From positions 17,130,001 through 17,194,000 of the forward strand of contig JAVTVX010000020.1 of NCBI GenBank assembly GCA_033439265.1: a DNA stretch of 64,000 nucleotides, written 5' to 3'. The stretch comes from Dillenia suffruticosa. Lineage: Eukaryota > Streptophyta > Magnoliopsida > Dilleniales > Dilleniaceae. The notes under the pieces were generated by a model, which searched no databases, had not been told where the DNA came from, and saw only the letters and a program-made list of their open reading frames with translations. This document shows, in pieces, positions 22,159 through 32,783 of this stretch (position 1 is the first letter of the stretch; every line of letters starts with the position of its first letter). Position numbers and translations under genes: made by a program.

Positions 22159-24764
22159 TGTAACACTGCACACAAAAAAAAAAAAAAAAAAAAAAAAGAA
22201 GGGGGCTTAAAGCCCTAATTTCCTTTTCTTTCTCACACTCTTTTATCTCTCTCTCTCTCTCTCTCTCTCCCTCCCTCTTTCCCTCTTTCTCCCTTTCTCT
22301 TCTCCGCCGTGGCCTCTCTCCCGCCACCGCACGCCGCCCACTGCTCCACCTTCCTCCCGCGATCGCGGGAGCTGCAGCGCCTCCCGCGAGCAGCTCCTTC
22401 CTCCACGCGAGCGCTGCCTCCTAGCGCGCGAGCCCAGCACGCCACAGCTCGCGATCTCCCGCGAGCCAGCGCGCGAGCCAGCGCGCCACAGCTCGCGATC
22501 TCCCGCGAGCCAGCGTCCCGCGAGCCAGCGCGCTACCCCTGCTCGACCCAGCTCGCGACTCATCGCGAGCCAGCGCGCGACCCAGCTCGCGACCCAGCGC
22601 GAGCTAGCGCACGAGCCAGCGCGCGACCCAGCCCGCGTCCCAGCACGAGCCAGCGCGCGACCCAGCTCGCGACCCAGCGCGAGCTAGCGCGCGAGCCAGC
22701 GCGCGACCCAGCTCGCGACCCAGCGCGAGCCAGCGCGCGACCCAGCTCGTGACCTAGAGCGAGCCCTAGCCCGTGAGCGGGCCAGCCCACCAGCGGCCCA
22801 AGGCCCAGTCCAGCCGCGGCCCACTGCATCCCGCGAAGCCCGCTGCGGCCAGCAAGCCGGGCTGAGAGCCCGTGAGCCACCAGCGGGCCAGCCCGCTAGC
22901 AGCCAGCCCACCGGCCCGCGAGCCCGTGACGGCCCGCGAGCCCGCGACCGGCTTTCCCCTTCGAGAGCTCACCTGCATCTTCTGTACGGCAGGTAACGAC
23001 TGTATTGATTGAAGTTCTATGGTTTGCTGTTAGAAATTTAGTGGTTTCTAATACATCTGAAGTTTGGGAAATATTACAGGTTTTAAACCAACCCGACGGG
23101 CGAACGACAGCTAGGTCTGACACCCGAGGAACCCTAGGTGAGAGATGAATAAATTTTATTGATAGAATCCCTTATTAGGGTTTTAATCGCTATAAATTTG
23201 ACGATTTGATTAGGTTTGTCTTTTGGAGAGTCGTTGAAAAATAGGGAGTGACCACCCTCCCTAGATAGGTGAGTGGGACTCTAATCTCTTGCATAAAATA
23301 GTAAAATGTATTTTCTGTCGCATTTTCGATGAAACATGCTTTGATATGCATTTGTTGACGTGTGATATTAAATTTAGAAATCTGTTTTGTGATTTTTGGA
23401 GTGTCTTGAATTATATTTACAATCACTATGCATCCATGGTTTGAAATGAAACAATAATTGTGCCATTACTTGAAAATGTATAAATTTCATTTTATACCGT
23501 TGCATTGATATGCTATTTTGAAATGAATTGAAGAGACGTATTGGCACGCAAATTTAAAATGTTTTTGATGAACTACGTGGGTTGGATGCCCACTAGTTAC
23601 GTGATGATGTGATGATACTTGTGGGACGTTGTGCCCTGGGACGTTGTGCCCTTGTGATACTATGGGACGTTGTGCCCTTGTGATATTATGATGATTCCGT
23701 AGCTACGAAGGGCGTTTGTAGAGGCACGGGTTGCCCGGATACGCTTCTGCAGGAGGTATCCGCAAACGTCATTTATTCTAAAGACTATAGGCGCGGCCGG
23801 TTGAACCCACGTAGGGGGAGGACGTGTGTGACGCCACCGTCTAGCACCGGGCGGGGTCCTATACACGTTGATGAGTTGGCCCCAGCGAGCTCATGGCCAA
23901 CGTCGGGGTAGAGAGCGTTTTAAAGTCTATGCATAATAAAAACCCCCGACGCGCCTGTCCTTGGTCACGGTTGACCTTTGCCAGGACTATTTTTGGCTCG
24001 CTCTGACATTACTTGATTTTAAATGGATGCATACATGCTTGCTATCGCGTGTTTGATTAAATGATTTCAAATTGATAAATATATCATGTTTTGTCGCGAA
24101 ATGTAAATTTTTGTTTCAAATGATGTTATTTGACACTCCAATTGTTCACCTATGCTATTTATGCTGGATATTATCCCCCTCACTCACTGAGTATCTTCCC
24201 ATGATACTCACCCCTCTATTTTCTCTCCTCAGACAGGTTTATTGTGATAGAGCGGCGTTACAGGCTCTAGTGCGGATTTGTTGTTCTGACGGTGAGATTT
24301 ATTTCTAATTTAGTTTCGACCCTGCGAGGTCTTGACATTGAGGTCCGTAGTTGGCCATGTACTTATTTTGGGATGACTGTATAGTTTAACTCTCATATTT
24401 CATTTGCATTGAGGCGATTGTACGTACTTGAACGTTACTTGGGAAATGTGATATATATTGTATAAACTTAGGTCCGCTCGATATAGCGGCTGCTCATGCT
24501 CTAGTTGGGCATGACAGTAGAGGTCTGTGGCTAGGTTTGTTTATAGCCTTGCGTTGTTCTGAATGTTGGCTGTGGTGTTTGTTGATTTTGGAGAGGCCGG
24601 GATGGCCATTTGTGTATTGTACAGGGTGATTTGGATTATACAGGTATAATTGTACATGGGAAACCTCCGATTTATGGGGAGGTTCTGCCCAATTTTCTGT
24701 AAAAATACAGCCGGCATTCAGGGGCAACGGGCGGCTGTTCACGATCCCGGTTTGGGGCGTGACA
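22159..24764 (+). repeat. 5' LTR of element C
   Basis: Begins TGTAACACTG and ends GGGCGTGACA. Parts in order: an A run (22174-22198), a palindromic GGGCTTAAAGCCC near 22204, a CT microsatellite (22246-22269), a CpG-rich block of short repeats built on CAGCTCGCGACC and GCGCGAGC (22320-22950), an AT-rich stretch with a TATAAAT at 23191-23197, the palindrome CCGTAGCTACG at 23698-23708, and the TGAGTATC/GATACTCA hairpin at 24188-24210. Which part is U3, R or U5 cannot be fixed without a transcript. The open frames in the GC-rich block on both strands are compositional. Confidence 0.97.
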
Positions 24765-25057
24765 GTTCTATTGGTATCAGAGCGTCTAGGTTTGAGAAAA
24801 GATAAAAGTTTTCCCAAGTATACGCAAAGTTCTCAATGCATTAGAGAGTTTCATACAGTCATTTAAAATCCCGTACTTGGTCATAGGCATATAAGTTCGC
24901 CTATTTTATGGAGTTGGATACATAACGCATCTAACTCATTACTTCGCATTCGAATGTTTTAAATCATAGTTCATTTATTTTTAGGGGGTTAGTTACGGAG
25001 CAACTAACCCTAAATCTTGATTTCTATCCGTTGACAATGTATTTTTTTCGCAGAATT
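24765..25057 (+). promoter_or_regulatory. Element C primer-binding site and leader
   Basis: TGGTATCAGAGC at 24772-24783, seven bases after the LTR, is complementary to the 3' end of initiator Met-tRNA, the usual minus-strand primer of plant gypsy elements. The leader runs to the gag start. Its end, a T run followed by CGCAG just before AATTATGCC, looks like a splice acceptor and recurs in element B. Confidence 0.9.
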
Positions 25058-26500
25058 ATGCCACCTAGACGTGGTAGGAGAGGTGCTAGATTCGCCTCAC
25101 TTGAGGGTCTTACAGTGCCTGATACACCTAGGGCACCTGAGGCGCCACGAGTACCAGAGGTTGCTTCCTCTACTCGAGCACGCTCACCAGCGCCACCCCC
25201 AGCACCTCCACCGGCTGCTACAGCCGAGATTCCTCCACCACCACTCGATGCCTTGAGACAATGGCAGGAGTGGTGCAGTAGATATGGGGCGCAGATGCCA
25301 CCACCTTCACTACAGACTCCAGCGACCGCACCTGCGGCCGTACCTGCTCCTTCGGCACCGATTCCTCCTTCGGTGGCCGGCCCTTCCGTGTCTACTCCGA
25401 CCGACGAGACATCGGCTACTTTGAGGCGCATCCACGAGCTCACTCAGTTGGTGAAAGAGTCACGGCAGCTCGGATGCACAGACTTTTCGGGATCCAGTGA
25501 TGCAGTAGCGGCAAAACACTGGATCAACAGGATTCGTAGGATCCTTACGGATTTGGGGTTGTCAGAGGAGCTCAGATTGCGAGTTGCTGAGAGACTCCTC
25601 GACGGAGATGCCCTCTCGTGGTGGGAGGCTATCCGTGATAGTGCCACACAGACCCTGCGGTGGGAGGACTTTCTACGAGAGTTCGACCGCAGGTATTTTA
25701 CCCCGTTCCAGCAGGACCGGATGAGGACGGAGTTCCTGCACTTACGTCAGGGGACGAGGTCAGTTTCAGAGTACGAGGCTGAGCTTAGACGACTAGTGGC
25801 CTTTGTCCCCGATATGGCTACACCAGTTCAGTTGAGGTTCAAGTTTGAAGATGGCCTCCAACTTAGCATCAGGAAATATATGACGGTGACTCCCTCTTTT
25901 ACACTATCGGAGGTGATTGATTCAGCGTATCGGGCGGAGGAGATCGTCCGAGCGGAGGCGAGACAGAGGGAGAGTCACCAGAAGAGGAAGACTGGGTCAC
26001 AGGGTGGACAGTCTTCGAAGAGGGGTAGAGGTTTTGGATATCCCGGAGGTTTTTCTAGCTTCAGACCAGCAGCACCGGGACAGGGACCTCGACCACAGGG
26101 CTTTGGGGCACCAGCCCCTAGTGTCTCTACACAGTCTACTACACAGAGACCGCCCTTCTGCCGTAGATGCAACTATCACCATGCCTTTGGGGCATGTAGA
26201 GCACCAGTTACTTGCTTCCAGTGTGGGAAGCAAGGGCACGTTAGGAGTGTCTGTCCCGATTTAGGTCGGGGAGGATCGACTTTACAGAGTCGTACTGGTA
26301 CGTCTGGTACAGGCCAGCAGGGGGCACCTGCGCACTCAGCTCTTACCGCTCCCCGGACTGCAGCCGGGAGTAATACAGTGCCAGGATCGTCGCGACAGCA
26401 GCCTAGGGCCCAGGCTCGTGTGTTTGCGATGACACAGGAGGACGCACAGGCAAACCCTGATGTTATTATGGGTAATCCTCCCGCAGACCCCTCAGTGTAG
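25058..26500 (+). CDS. gag: Element C Gag (unspliced form), 480 residues
   Basis: Structural protein that forms the particle and packages the RNA. I chose the ATG at 25058 (Met-Pro-Pro-Arg-Arg-Gly) because the same start is found in element B; an in-frame ATG at 25031 would add nine residues. A Pro/Ala-rich N-terminus (about residues 1-120) is followed by the capsid core with KHWINRIRRILTDLGL, WWEAI, FDRRYFTPFQQDRM and FKFEDGL, a basic Gly/Ser linker, and a CCHC zinc knuckle CFQCGKQGHVRSVC near residue 390. The last 10 residues and the stop (26498-26500) lie beyond the candidate donor at 26471/26472, so only unspliced RNA would use them. Confidence 0.93.
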   Translation: MPPRRGRRGARFASLEGLTVPDTPRAPEAPRVPEVASSTRARSPAPPPAPPPAATAEIPPPPLDALRQWQEWCSRYGAQMPPPSLQTPATAPAAVPAPSAPIPPSVAGPSVSTPTDETSATLRRIHELTQLVKESRQLGCTDFSGSSDAVAAKHWINRIRRILTDLGLSEELRLRVAERLLDGDALSWWEAIRDSATQTLRWEDFLREFDRRYFTPFQQDRMRTEFLHLRQGTRSVSEYEAELRRLVAFVPDMATPVQLRFKFEDGLQLSIRKYMTVTPSFTLSEVIDSAYRAEEIVRAEARQRESHQKRKTGSQGGQSSKRGRGFGYPGGFSSFRPAAPGQGPRPQGFGAPAPSVSTQSTTQRPPFCRRCNYHHAFGACRAPVTCFQCGKQGHVRSVCPDLGRGGSTLQSRTGTSGTGQQGAPAHSALTAPRTAAGSNTVPGSSRQQPRAQARVFAMTQEDAQANPDVIMGNPPADPSV

Positions 26501-26662
26501 TACTTTTGTGTACTTTCTGTATGAGCTTATTGTATATCATGATGTCGATGTACAGTTTTGACTAGTTAAAGCTTTAGAAGCTTAACTAGTTTGATATATA
26601 TATATATTCGTTCACTTTTTCTTCGCATTTTAAATGCCGTTGATCTTCTTTCTTACTTTTAG
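26472..26662 (+). other. Element C: candidate gag-pro intron, 191 bp
   Basis: Donor ATTATGG|GTAATC and acceptor TTCTTACTTTTAG|GTACC with a good pyrimidine tract. Joining gives Val-Ile-Met-Gly-Thr-Met-Arg-Ile-Phe-Gly and one continuous Gag-Pol frame (Gag is in frame 2, Pol in frame 1). Inside, ACTAGTTAAAGCTT at 26561-26574 pairs with AAGCTTAACTAGT at 26578-26590, leaving one bulged A, 72 nt before the acceptor. A TA tract follows the hairpin. Confidence 0.72.
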
Positions 26663-29600
26663 GTACCATGCGAATATTCGGTATTGATGCCCGTATTCTC
26701 ATAGATACTGGGTCAAATTTTTCCTATGTAAGCGATACGTTCGCTTGTCATTCTGATAGACCTCTCTCGCTACTTGATGCGGAGATTCTGGTAGTCACTC
26801 CTCTTGACAAGCATACCATTCGAGATACAGTCTATAGGGGCCGTGAGGTAGGAATTGGGGAGACAGTATTAGAGGCAGATCTGATTCCGCTCCCTATCAC
26901 GGATTTCGATGCCATCCTAGGGATGGATTGGCTGAGTTTACATCGGGCTTCCGTGGATTGTTTCACGAAGGAGGTTGAGTTTAGGAGGTCCGAGCAGCCA
27001 CCGTTAGTATTCCGGGGCGAGAGACGAGTGTTGCCCCGCAGTATTATCTCTGTTATGAAGGCCAGACGTTTGGTACGCCATGGTTGTGCGGCTTATCTGG
27101 CTTATGTTGTCGACACCACTGTTGAGGGACCGAGGCTTGAAGATGTCCCTGTGGTGCAAGAATTTTTAGATGTGTTCCCCGAGGAGCTTCCCGGATTACC
27201 ACCAGTTCGGGAGTTCGATTTCGAGATTGATTTAGTACCGGGGACCAATCCTATTTCTATTCCGCCATACAGAATGGCGCCTGCTGAACTGAGAGAGCTT
27301 AAAACTCAGTTACAGGAACTTCTGGACAAGGGGTTTATTCGTCCGAGCACCTCACCTTGGGGCGCTCCGGTACTGTTTGTAAAGAAGAAGGATGGTACAT
27401 TTCGGCTTTGTGTGGATTACAGGCAATTGAACAAAGCCACCATCAAGAACCGATATCCCCTGCCTCGTATCGATGACTTGTTTGATCAGCTGTAGGGAGC
27501 TAAGGTTTTCTCTAAGATTGATCTCCGTTCGGGTTATCATCAGTTGAGGATTCAGGCCGAAGATGTGCCCAAGACAGCTTTTCGCACCCGATACGGCCAT
27601 TACGAGTTTCTAGTCATGCCGTTTGGGCTGACTAATGCCCCAGCTGCTTTTATGGATCTGATGAACCGAGTTTTTCACGACTATTTGGATCGGTTCGTCA
27701 TCGTATTCATCGATGACATCTTGATATATTCACGGAGCGATGAAGATCATGTTCAGCACCTTCGGGTGGTATTACAGATACTCCGTGAGAAGCAGCTATA
27801 TGCCAAATTCTCAAAATGTGAGTTTTGGCTAAGACAAATTGGATTCTTGGGGCACATTGTCTCCGCGGAAGGTATTTATGTTGATCCGCGGAAGGTTGAG
27901 GCTATAGTGAAGTGGGAGCAGCCACAAACAGTTACCGAGATTCGTAGTTTTCTCGGTTTGGCCGGGTATTACCGCAGATTTGTAGAAGGATTCTCCCGGA
28001 TAGCTGCTCCGTTGTCGAGATTGACTCAAAAGGGGGTCAAGTTTGTTTGGGATGACCGTTGTGAGGCAAGTTTTCAGGAGCTCAAACAACGGTTAACATC
28101 CGCTCCTATTTTAGCCCTTCCCACTAGTAGTCGGGAGTATACAGTGTACAGTGATGCTAGCCGACAGGGATTGGGTTGTGTTCTGATGCAGGATGGTCGG
28201 GTTATTGCGTATGCCTCGCGACAGCTAAAGAAACACGAGGTTAACTACCCGACACATGATTTAGAGTTGGCAGCCATAGTCTTCGCGTTGAAGATATGGC
28301 GGCATTATCTTTATGGGGTAACCTGCAGGGTATTTACCGACCACAGGAGTTTGAAATATCTGTTTACCCAAAAAGAGCTGAATTTAAGACAGAGGAGATG
28401 GTTGGAGTTATTGAAAGACTATGATCTCATTATTGACTATCATTCAGGCAAGGCAAACGTTGTAGCAGATGGCTTGAGTCGGAAGTCAGCATCATCCTCA
28501 CAGTCGACAGAGAAAGCCTACCTTTCTTGTTTAGTGGGACTCCGAGCCTTAGGAGTCAGTTTGACTAACGATGATCAGGGAGGCTTATTAGTCAGATTTG
28601 AGGTCAGGCCGACTTTGTTCGACCGTATCAGGGAGCTCCAGAGTACGGATGAAGAGATCCAGGGTATTACAGATAGAGTCCGCAGAGCTGAGGGCGGAGA
28701 TTTCAGAGTCCGTGATGATGGACTCGTCGTATTCAGAGATAGAGTGTGTGTTCCGGCCGATGGTGATCTTCGACGTGCTATCCTTGAGGAAGCACATTCT
28801 TCTGCATATGCTATGCATCCCGGAGGTACGAAGATGTATCGGACCATCAGAGGTAGCTACTGGTGGTCAGGCATGAAGAGGGATATAGCAGAGTTTGTGG
28901 CACGATGCTTGGTGTGCCAGCAGGTAAAGGCCGAACATCAGCGTCCAGCGGGCACACTGCAGCCTCTTCCTATTCCTGAGTGGAAATGGGAGCATATTAC
29001 TATGGATTTCGTGATGGGGTTACCGCGGACTTCTACAAGGCATGATGCGATTTGGGTGATTGTCGATCGACTCACCAAATCTGCACATTTTATCCCTATT
29101 CGCAGTGACTATTCCTTAGAGGCGTTGTCACGCCTCTACATTGATACCATAGTTCGGCTTCACGGGGTACCTGTGTCGATTGTTTCAGATAGGGACCCCA
29201 GGTTCACATCTAGGTTTTGGCCCAAATTGCAGGAGGCATTGGGTACTAGATTGAATTTCAGTACGGCATATCACCCTCAGACGGACGGCCAGTCTGAGAG
29301 GACCATTCAGACCCTTGAGGACATGCTGAGAGCATGTGTGATGGATTTCCGGGGTAGTTGGGATCGGCACCTTCCACTAGTCGAGTTCGCATATAATAAC
29401 AGTTATCAAGCCAGTATAGGGATGCCCCCGTATGAGGCACTATATGGCAGGAAGTGCCGCACCCCGATATGCTGGGATGAGGTCGGAGAGCGACGTCTCA
29501 ACAGCGTTGAGTTGATTGAACAAACAAAGGATAAAGTTAAGGTTATCCGTGAGCGGATGAAAGCCGCCCAGGACAGACAGAAGACGTATGCTGATCGTAG

Positions 29601-30045
29601 GCGGCGACCTCTTGAGTTTGCTACGGGAGATATGGTTTTCTTGAGAATATCTCCCTGGAAGGGAGTTATACGGTTCAGGCAGCGGGGCAAGTTGAGCCCT
29701 AGATATATTGGGCCCTTCCGTATCCTTGAGAGGGTCGGGAGTGTGGCATATAGATTGGAGCTGCCAGATGAACTATCCCGTATTCACGACGTATTCCATG
29801 TCTCAGTACTCAGGAAATACTTGACCGATCCTTCTCATGTACTTGAGCCTCCACCTCTTGAGTTGCGAGAGGACCTTAGCATTCCAATTCAGCCTGTGAC
29901 TATTCTAGATCGGCAGGTTAGAAAGCTGCGGAGTAAGGAAATTTCATTAGTCAAAGTTTTATGGAGAAGTGATCAGGTCAAGGAGGAGACCTGGGAGCCC
30001 GAGGAAGCTATGAGGAGTCAATACCCCCATTTATTTACAGTGTAG
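26663..30045 (+). pseudogene. pol: Element C Pol: protease, RT, RNase H, integrase, chromodomain-like tail; one nonsense codon
   Basis: Aspartic protease motif [17 protein letters not shown] at about 26683-26733. RT spans about 27290-27960 with FIDDILIYS at 27706-27732. RNase H begins at [16 protein letters not shown] (about 28147) with [11 protein letters not shown]. Integrase has HPGGTKMY ... CLVCQQ zinc residues (28815-28926), the first catalytic Asp in [21 protein letters not shown] and the Glu motif [15 protein letters not shown]. The tail [13 protein letters not shown] ... [17 protein letters not shown] is the chromodomain-like end of Tekay/Del elements. A TAG at 27493-27495 stands in RT where elements A, B and D have CAG (Gln); it is a single base change that should abolish Pol. 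Otherwise the frame is open to the stop at 30045. Confidence 0.95.
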
Positions 30046-30076
30046 TTCTCTTTTAGTTTCGAGGACGAAACTTGAT

Positions 30077-30093
30077 TTTAGGGGGTTAGAAAA
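30077..30093 (+). promoter_or_regulatory. Element C polypurine tract
   Basis: TTTTAGGGGGTTAGAAA directly before the 3' LTR primes plus-strand DNA synthesis in reverse transcription. The same GGGGTTAG core precedes the 3' LTRs of elements A, B and D (a variant, GGGGTTAGG, in D). Confidence 0.88.
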
Positions 30094-32699
30094 TGTAACA
30101 CTGCACACACAAAAAAAAAAAAAAAAAAAAAAGAAGGGGGCTTAAAGCCCTAATTTCCTTTTCTTTCTCACACTCTTTTATCTCTCTCTCTCTCTCTCTC
30201 TCTCCCTCCCTCTTTCCCTCTTTCTCCCTTTCTCTTCTCCGCCGTGGCCTCTCTCCCGCCACCGCACGCCGCCCACTGCTCCACCTTCCTCCCGCGATCG
30301 CGGCAGCTGCAGCGCCTCCCGCGAGCAGCTCCTTCCTCCACGCGAGCGCTGCCTCCTAGCGCGCGAGCCCAGCACGCCACAGCTCGCGATCTCCCGCGAG
30401 CCAGCGCGCGAGCCAGCGCGCCACAGCTCGCGATCTCCCGCGAGCCAGCGTCCCGCGAGCCAGCGCGCTACCCCTGCTCGACCCAGCTCGCGACTCATCG
30501 CGAGCCAGCGCGCGACCCAGCTCGCGACCCAGCGCGAGCTAGCGCACGAGCCAGCGCGCGACCCAGCCCGCGTCCCAGCACGAGCCAGCGCGCGACCCAG
30601 CTCGCGACCCAGCGCGAGCTAGCGCGCGAGCCAGCGCGCGACCCAGCTCGCGACCCAGCGCGAGCCAGCGCGCGACCCAGCTCGTGACCTAGAGCGAGCC
30701 CTAGCCCGTGAGCGGGCCAGCCCACCAGCGGCCCAAGGCCCAGTCCAGCCGCGGCCCACTGCATCCCGCAAAGCCCGCTGCGGCCAGCAAGCCGGGCTGA
30801 GAGCCCGTGAGCCACCAGCGGGCCAGCCCGCTAGCAGCCAGCCCACCGGCCCGCGAGCCCGTGACGGCCCGCGAGCCCGCGACCGGCTTTCCCCTTCGAG
30901 AGCTCACCTGCATCTTCTGTACGGCAGGTAACGACTGTATTGATTGAAGTTCTATGGTTTGCTGTTAGAAATTTAGTGGTTTCTAATACATCTGAAGTTT
31001 GGGAAATATTACAGGTTTTAAACCAACCCGACGGGCGAACGACAGCTAGGTCTGACACCCGAGGAACCCTAGGTGAGAGATGAATAAATTTTATTAATAG
31101 AATCCCTTATTAGGGTTTTAATCGCTATAAATTTGACGATTTGATTAGGTTTGTCTTTTGGAGAGTCGTTGAAAAATAGGGAGTGACCACCCTCCCTAGA
31201 TAGGTGAGTGGGACTCTAATCTCTTGCATAAAATAGTAAAATGTATTTTCTGTCGCATTTTCGATGAAACATGCTTTGATATGCATTTGTTGACGTGTGA
31301 TATTAAATTTAGAAATCTGTTTTGTGATTTTTGGAGTGTCTTGAATTATATTTACAATCACTATGCATCCATGGTTTGAAATGAAACAATAATTGTGCCA
31401 TTACTTGAAAATGTATAAATTTCATTTTATACCGTTGCATTGATATGCTATTTTGAAATGAATTGAAGAGACGTATTGGCACGCAAATTTAAAATGTTTT
31501 TGATGAACTACGTGGGTTGGATGCCCACTAGTTACGTGATGATGTGATGATACTTGTGGGACGTTGTGCCCTGGGACGTTGTGCCCTTGTGATACTATGG
31601 GACGTTGTGCTCTTGTGATATTATGATGATTCCGTAGCTACGAAGGGCGTTTGTAGAGGCACAGGTTGCCCGGATACGCTTCTGCAGGAGGTATCCGCAA
31701 ACGTCATTTATTCTAAAGGCTATAGGCGCGGCCGGTTGAACCCACGTAGGGGGAGGACGTGTGTGACGCCACCGTCTAGCACCGGGCGGGGTCCTATACA
31801 CGTTGATGAGTTGGCCCCAGCGAGCTCATGGCCAACGTCGGGGTAGAGAGCGTTTTAAAGTCTATGCATAATAAAAACCCCCGACGCGCCTGTCCTTGGT
31901 CACGGTTGACCTTTGCCAGGACTATTTTTGGCTCGCTCTGACATTACTTGATTTTAAATGGATGCATACATGCTTGCTATCGCGTGTTTGATTAAATGAT
32001 TTCAAATTGATAAATATATCATGTTTTGTCGCGAAATGTAAATTTTTGTTTCAAATGATGTTATTTGACACTCCAATTGTTCACCTATGCTATTTATGCT
32101 GGATATTATCCCCCTCACTCACTGAGTATCTTCCCATGATACTCACCCCTCTATTTTCTCTCCTCAGACAGGTTTATTGTGATAGAGCGGCGTTACAGGC
32201 TCTAGTGCGGATTTGTTGTTCTGACGGTGAGATTTATTTCTAATTTAGTTTCGACCCTGCGAGGTCTTGACATTGAGGTCCGTAGTTGGCCATGTACTTA
32301 TTTTGGGATGACTGTATAGTTTAACTCTCATATTTCATTTGCATTGAGGCGATTGTACGTACTTGAACGTTACTTGGGAAATGTGATATATATTGTATAA
32401 ACTTAGGTCCGCTCGATATAGCGGCTGCTCATGCTCTAGTTGGGCATGACAGTAGAGGTCTGTGGCTAGGTTTGTTTATAGCCTTGCGTTGTTCTGAATG
32501 TTGGCTGTGGTGTTTGTTGATTTTGGAGAGGCCGGGATGGCCATTTGTGTATTGTACAGGGTGATTTGGATTATACAGGTATAATTGTACATGGGAAACC
32601 TCCGATTTATGGGGAGGTTCTGCCCAATTTTCTGTAAAAATACAGCCTGCATTCAGGGGCAACGGGCGGCTGTTCACGATCCCGGTTTGGGGCGTGACA
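30094..32699 (+). repeat. 3' LTR of element C
   Basis: Same length as the 5' LTR. Differences found by eye include A/C near the A run, G/C at 22364 versus 30304-30305, and single changes corresponding to about 22832, 23157, 23666, 23721, 23784 and 24716 of the 5' copy. That is about 0.3 percent divergence, pointing to a very recent insertion. Confidence 0.97.
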
Positions 32700-32783
32700 A
32701 ATACAAAACCTAAATAAAGAAGAAAAACTAGAAAAAAAAATAAATAAAAAAAATCTACTACAATCTATCTCATTTGAAGATGC

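Larger units (their letters stand above)
22159..32699 (+). mobile_element. Element C: full-length young Ty3/gypsy (Tekay/Del-type) retrotransposon, 10,541 bp
   Basis: Two 2606-bp LTRs (22159-24764 and 30094-32699), primer site, gag, candidate intron, pol and polypurine tract are all present. The flanking 5-bp repeat AATAC at 22154-22158 and 32700-32704 is a perfect target-site duplication. I count about eight base differences between the LTRs. It lies antisense to the ZIP4 copy, in intron 1. Apart from one nonsense codon in RT the coding regions are open, so the element is recent and may still be transcribed. Confidence 0.97.

Noticed and set aside
22243-22978. Long Arg/Ala/Ser-rich open frames on both strands in the LTRs of C (also at 30168-30913), B (10362-11216) and F (63484-63910)
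   Set aside because: They come from the CpG-rich short repeats, occur on both strands in several frames and match no protein family.
26663-30045. TAG in element C as programmed stop readthrough
   Set aside because: It lies deep inside the RT domain at a Gln codon, not at a gag-pol border, and the relatives have CAG there.
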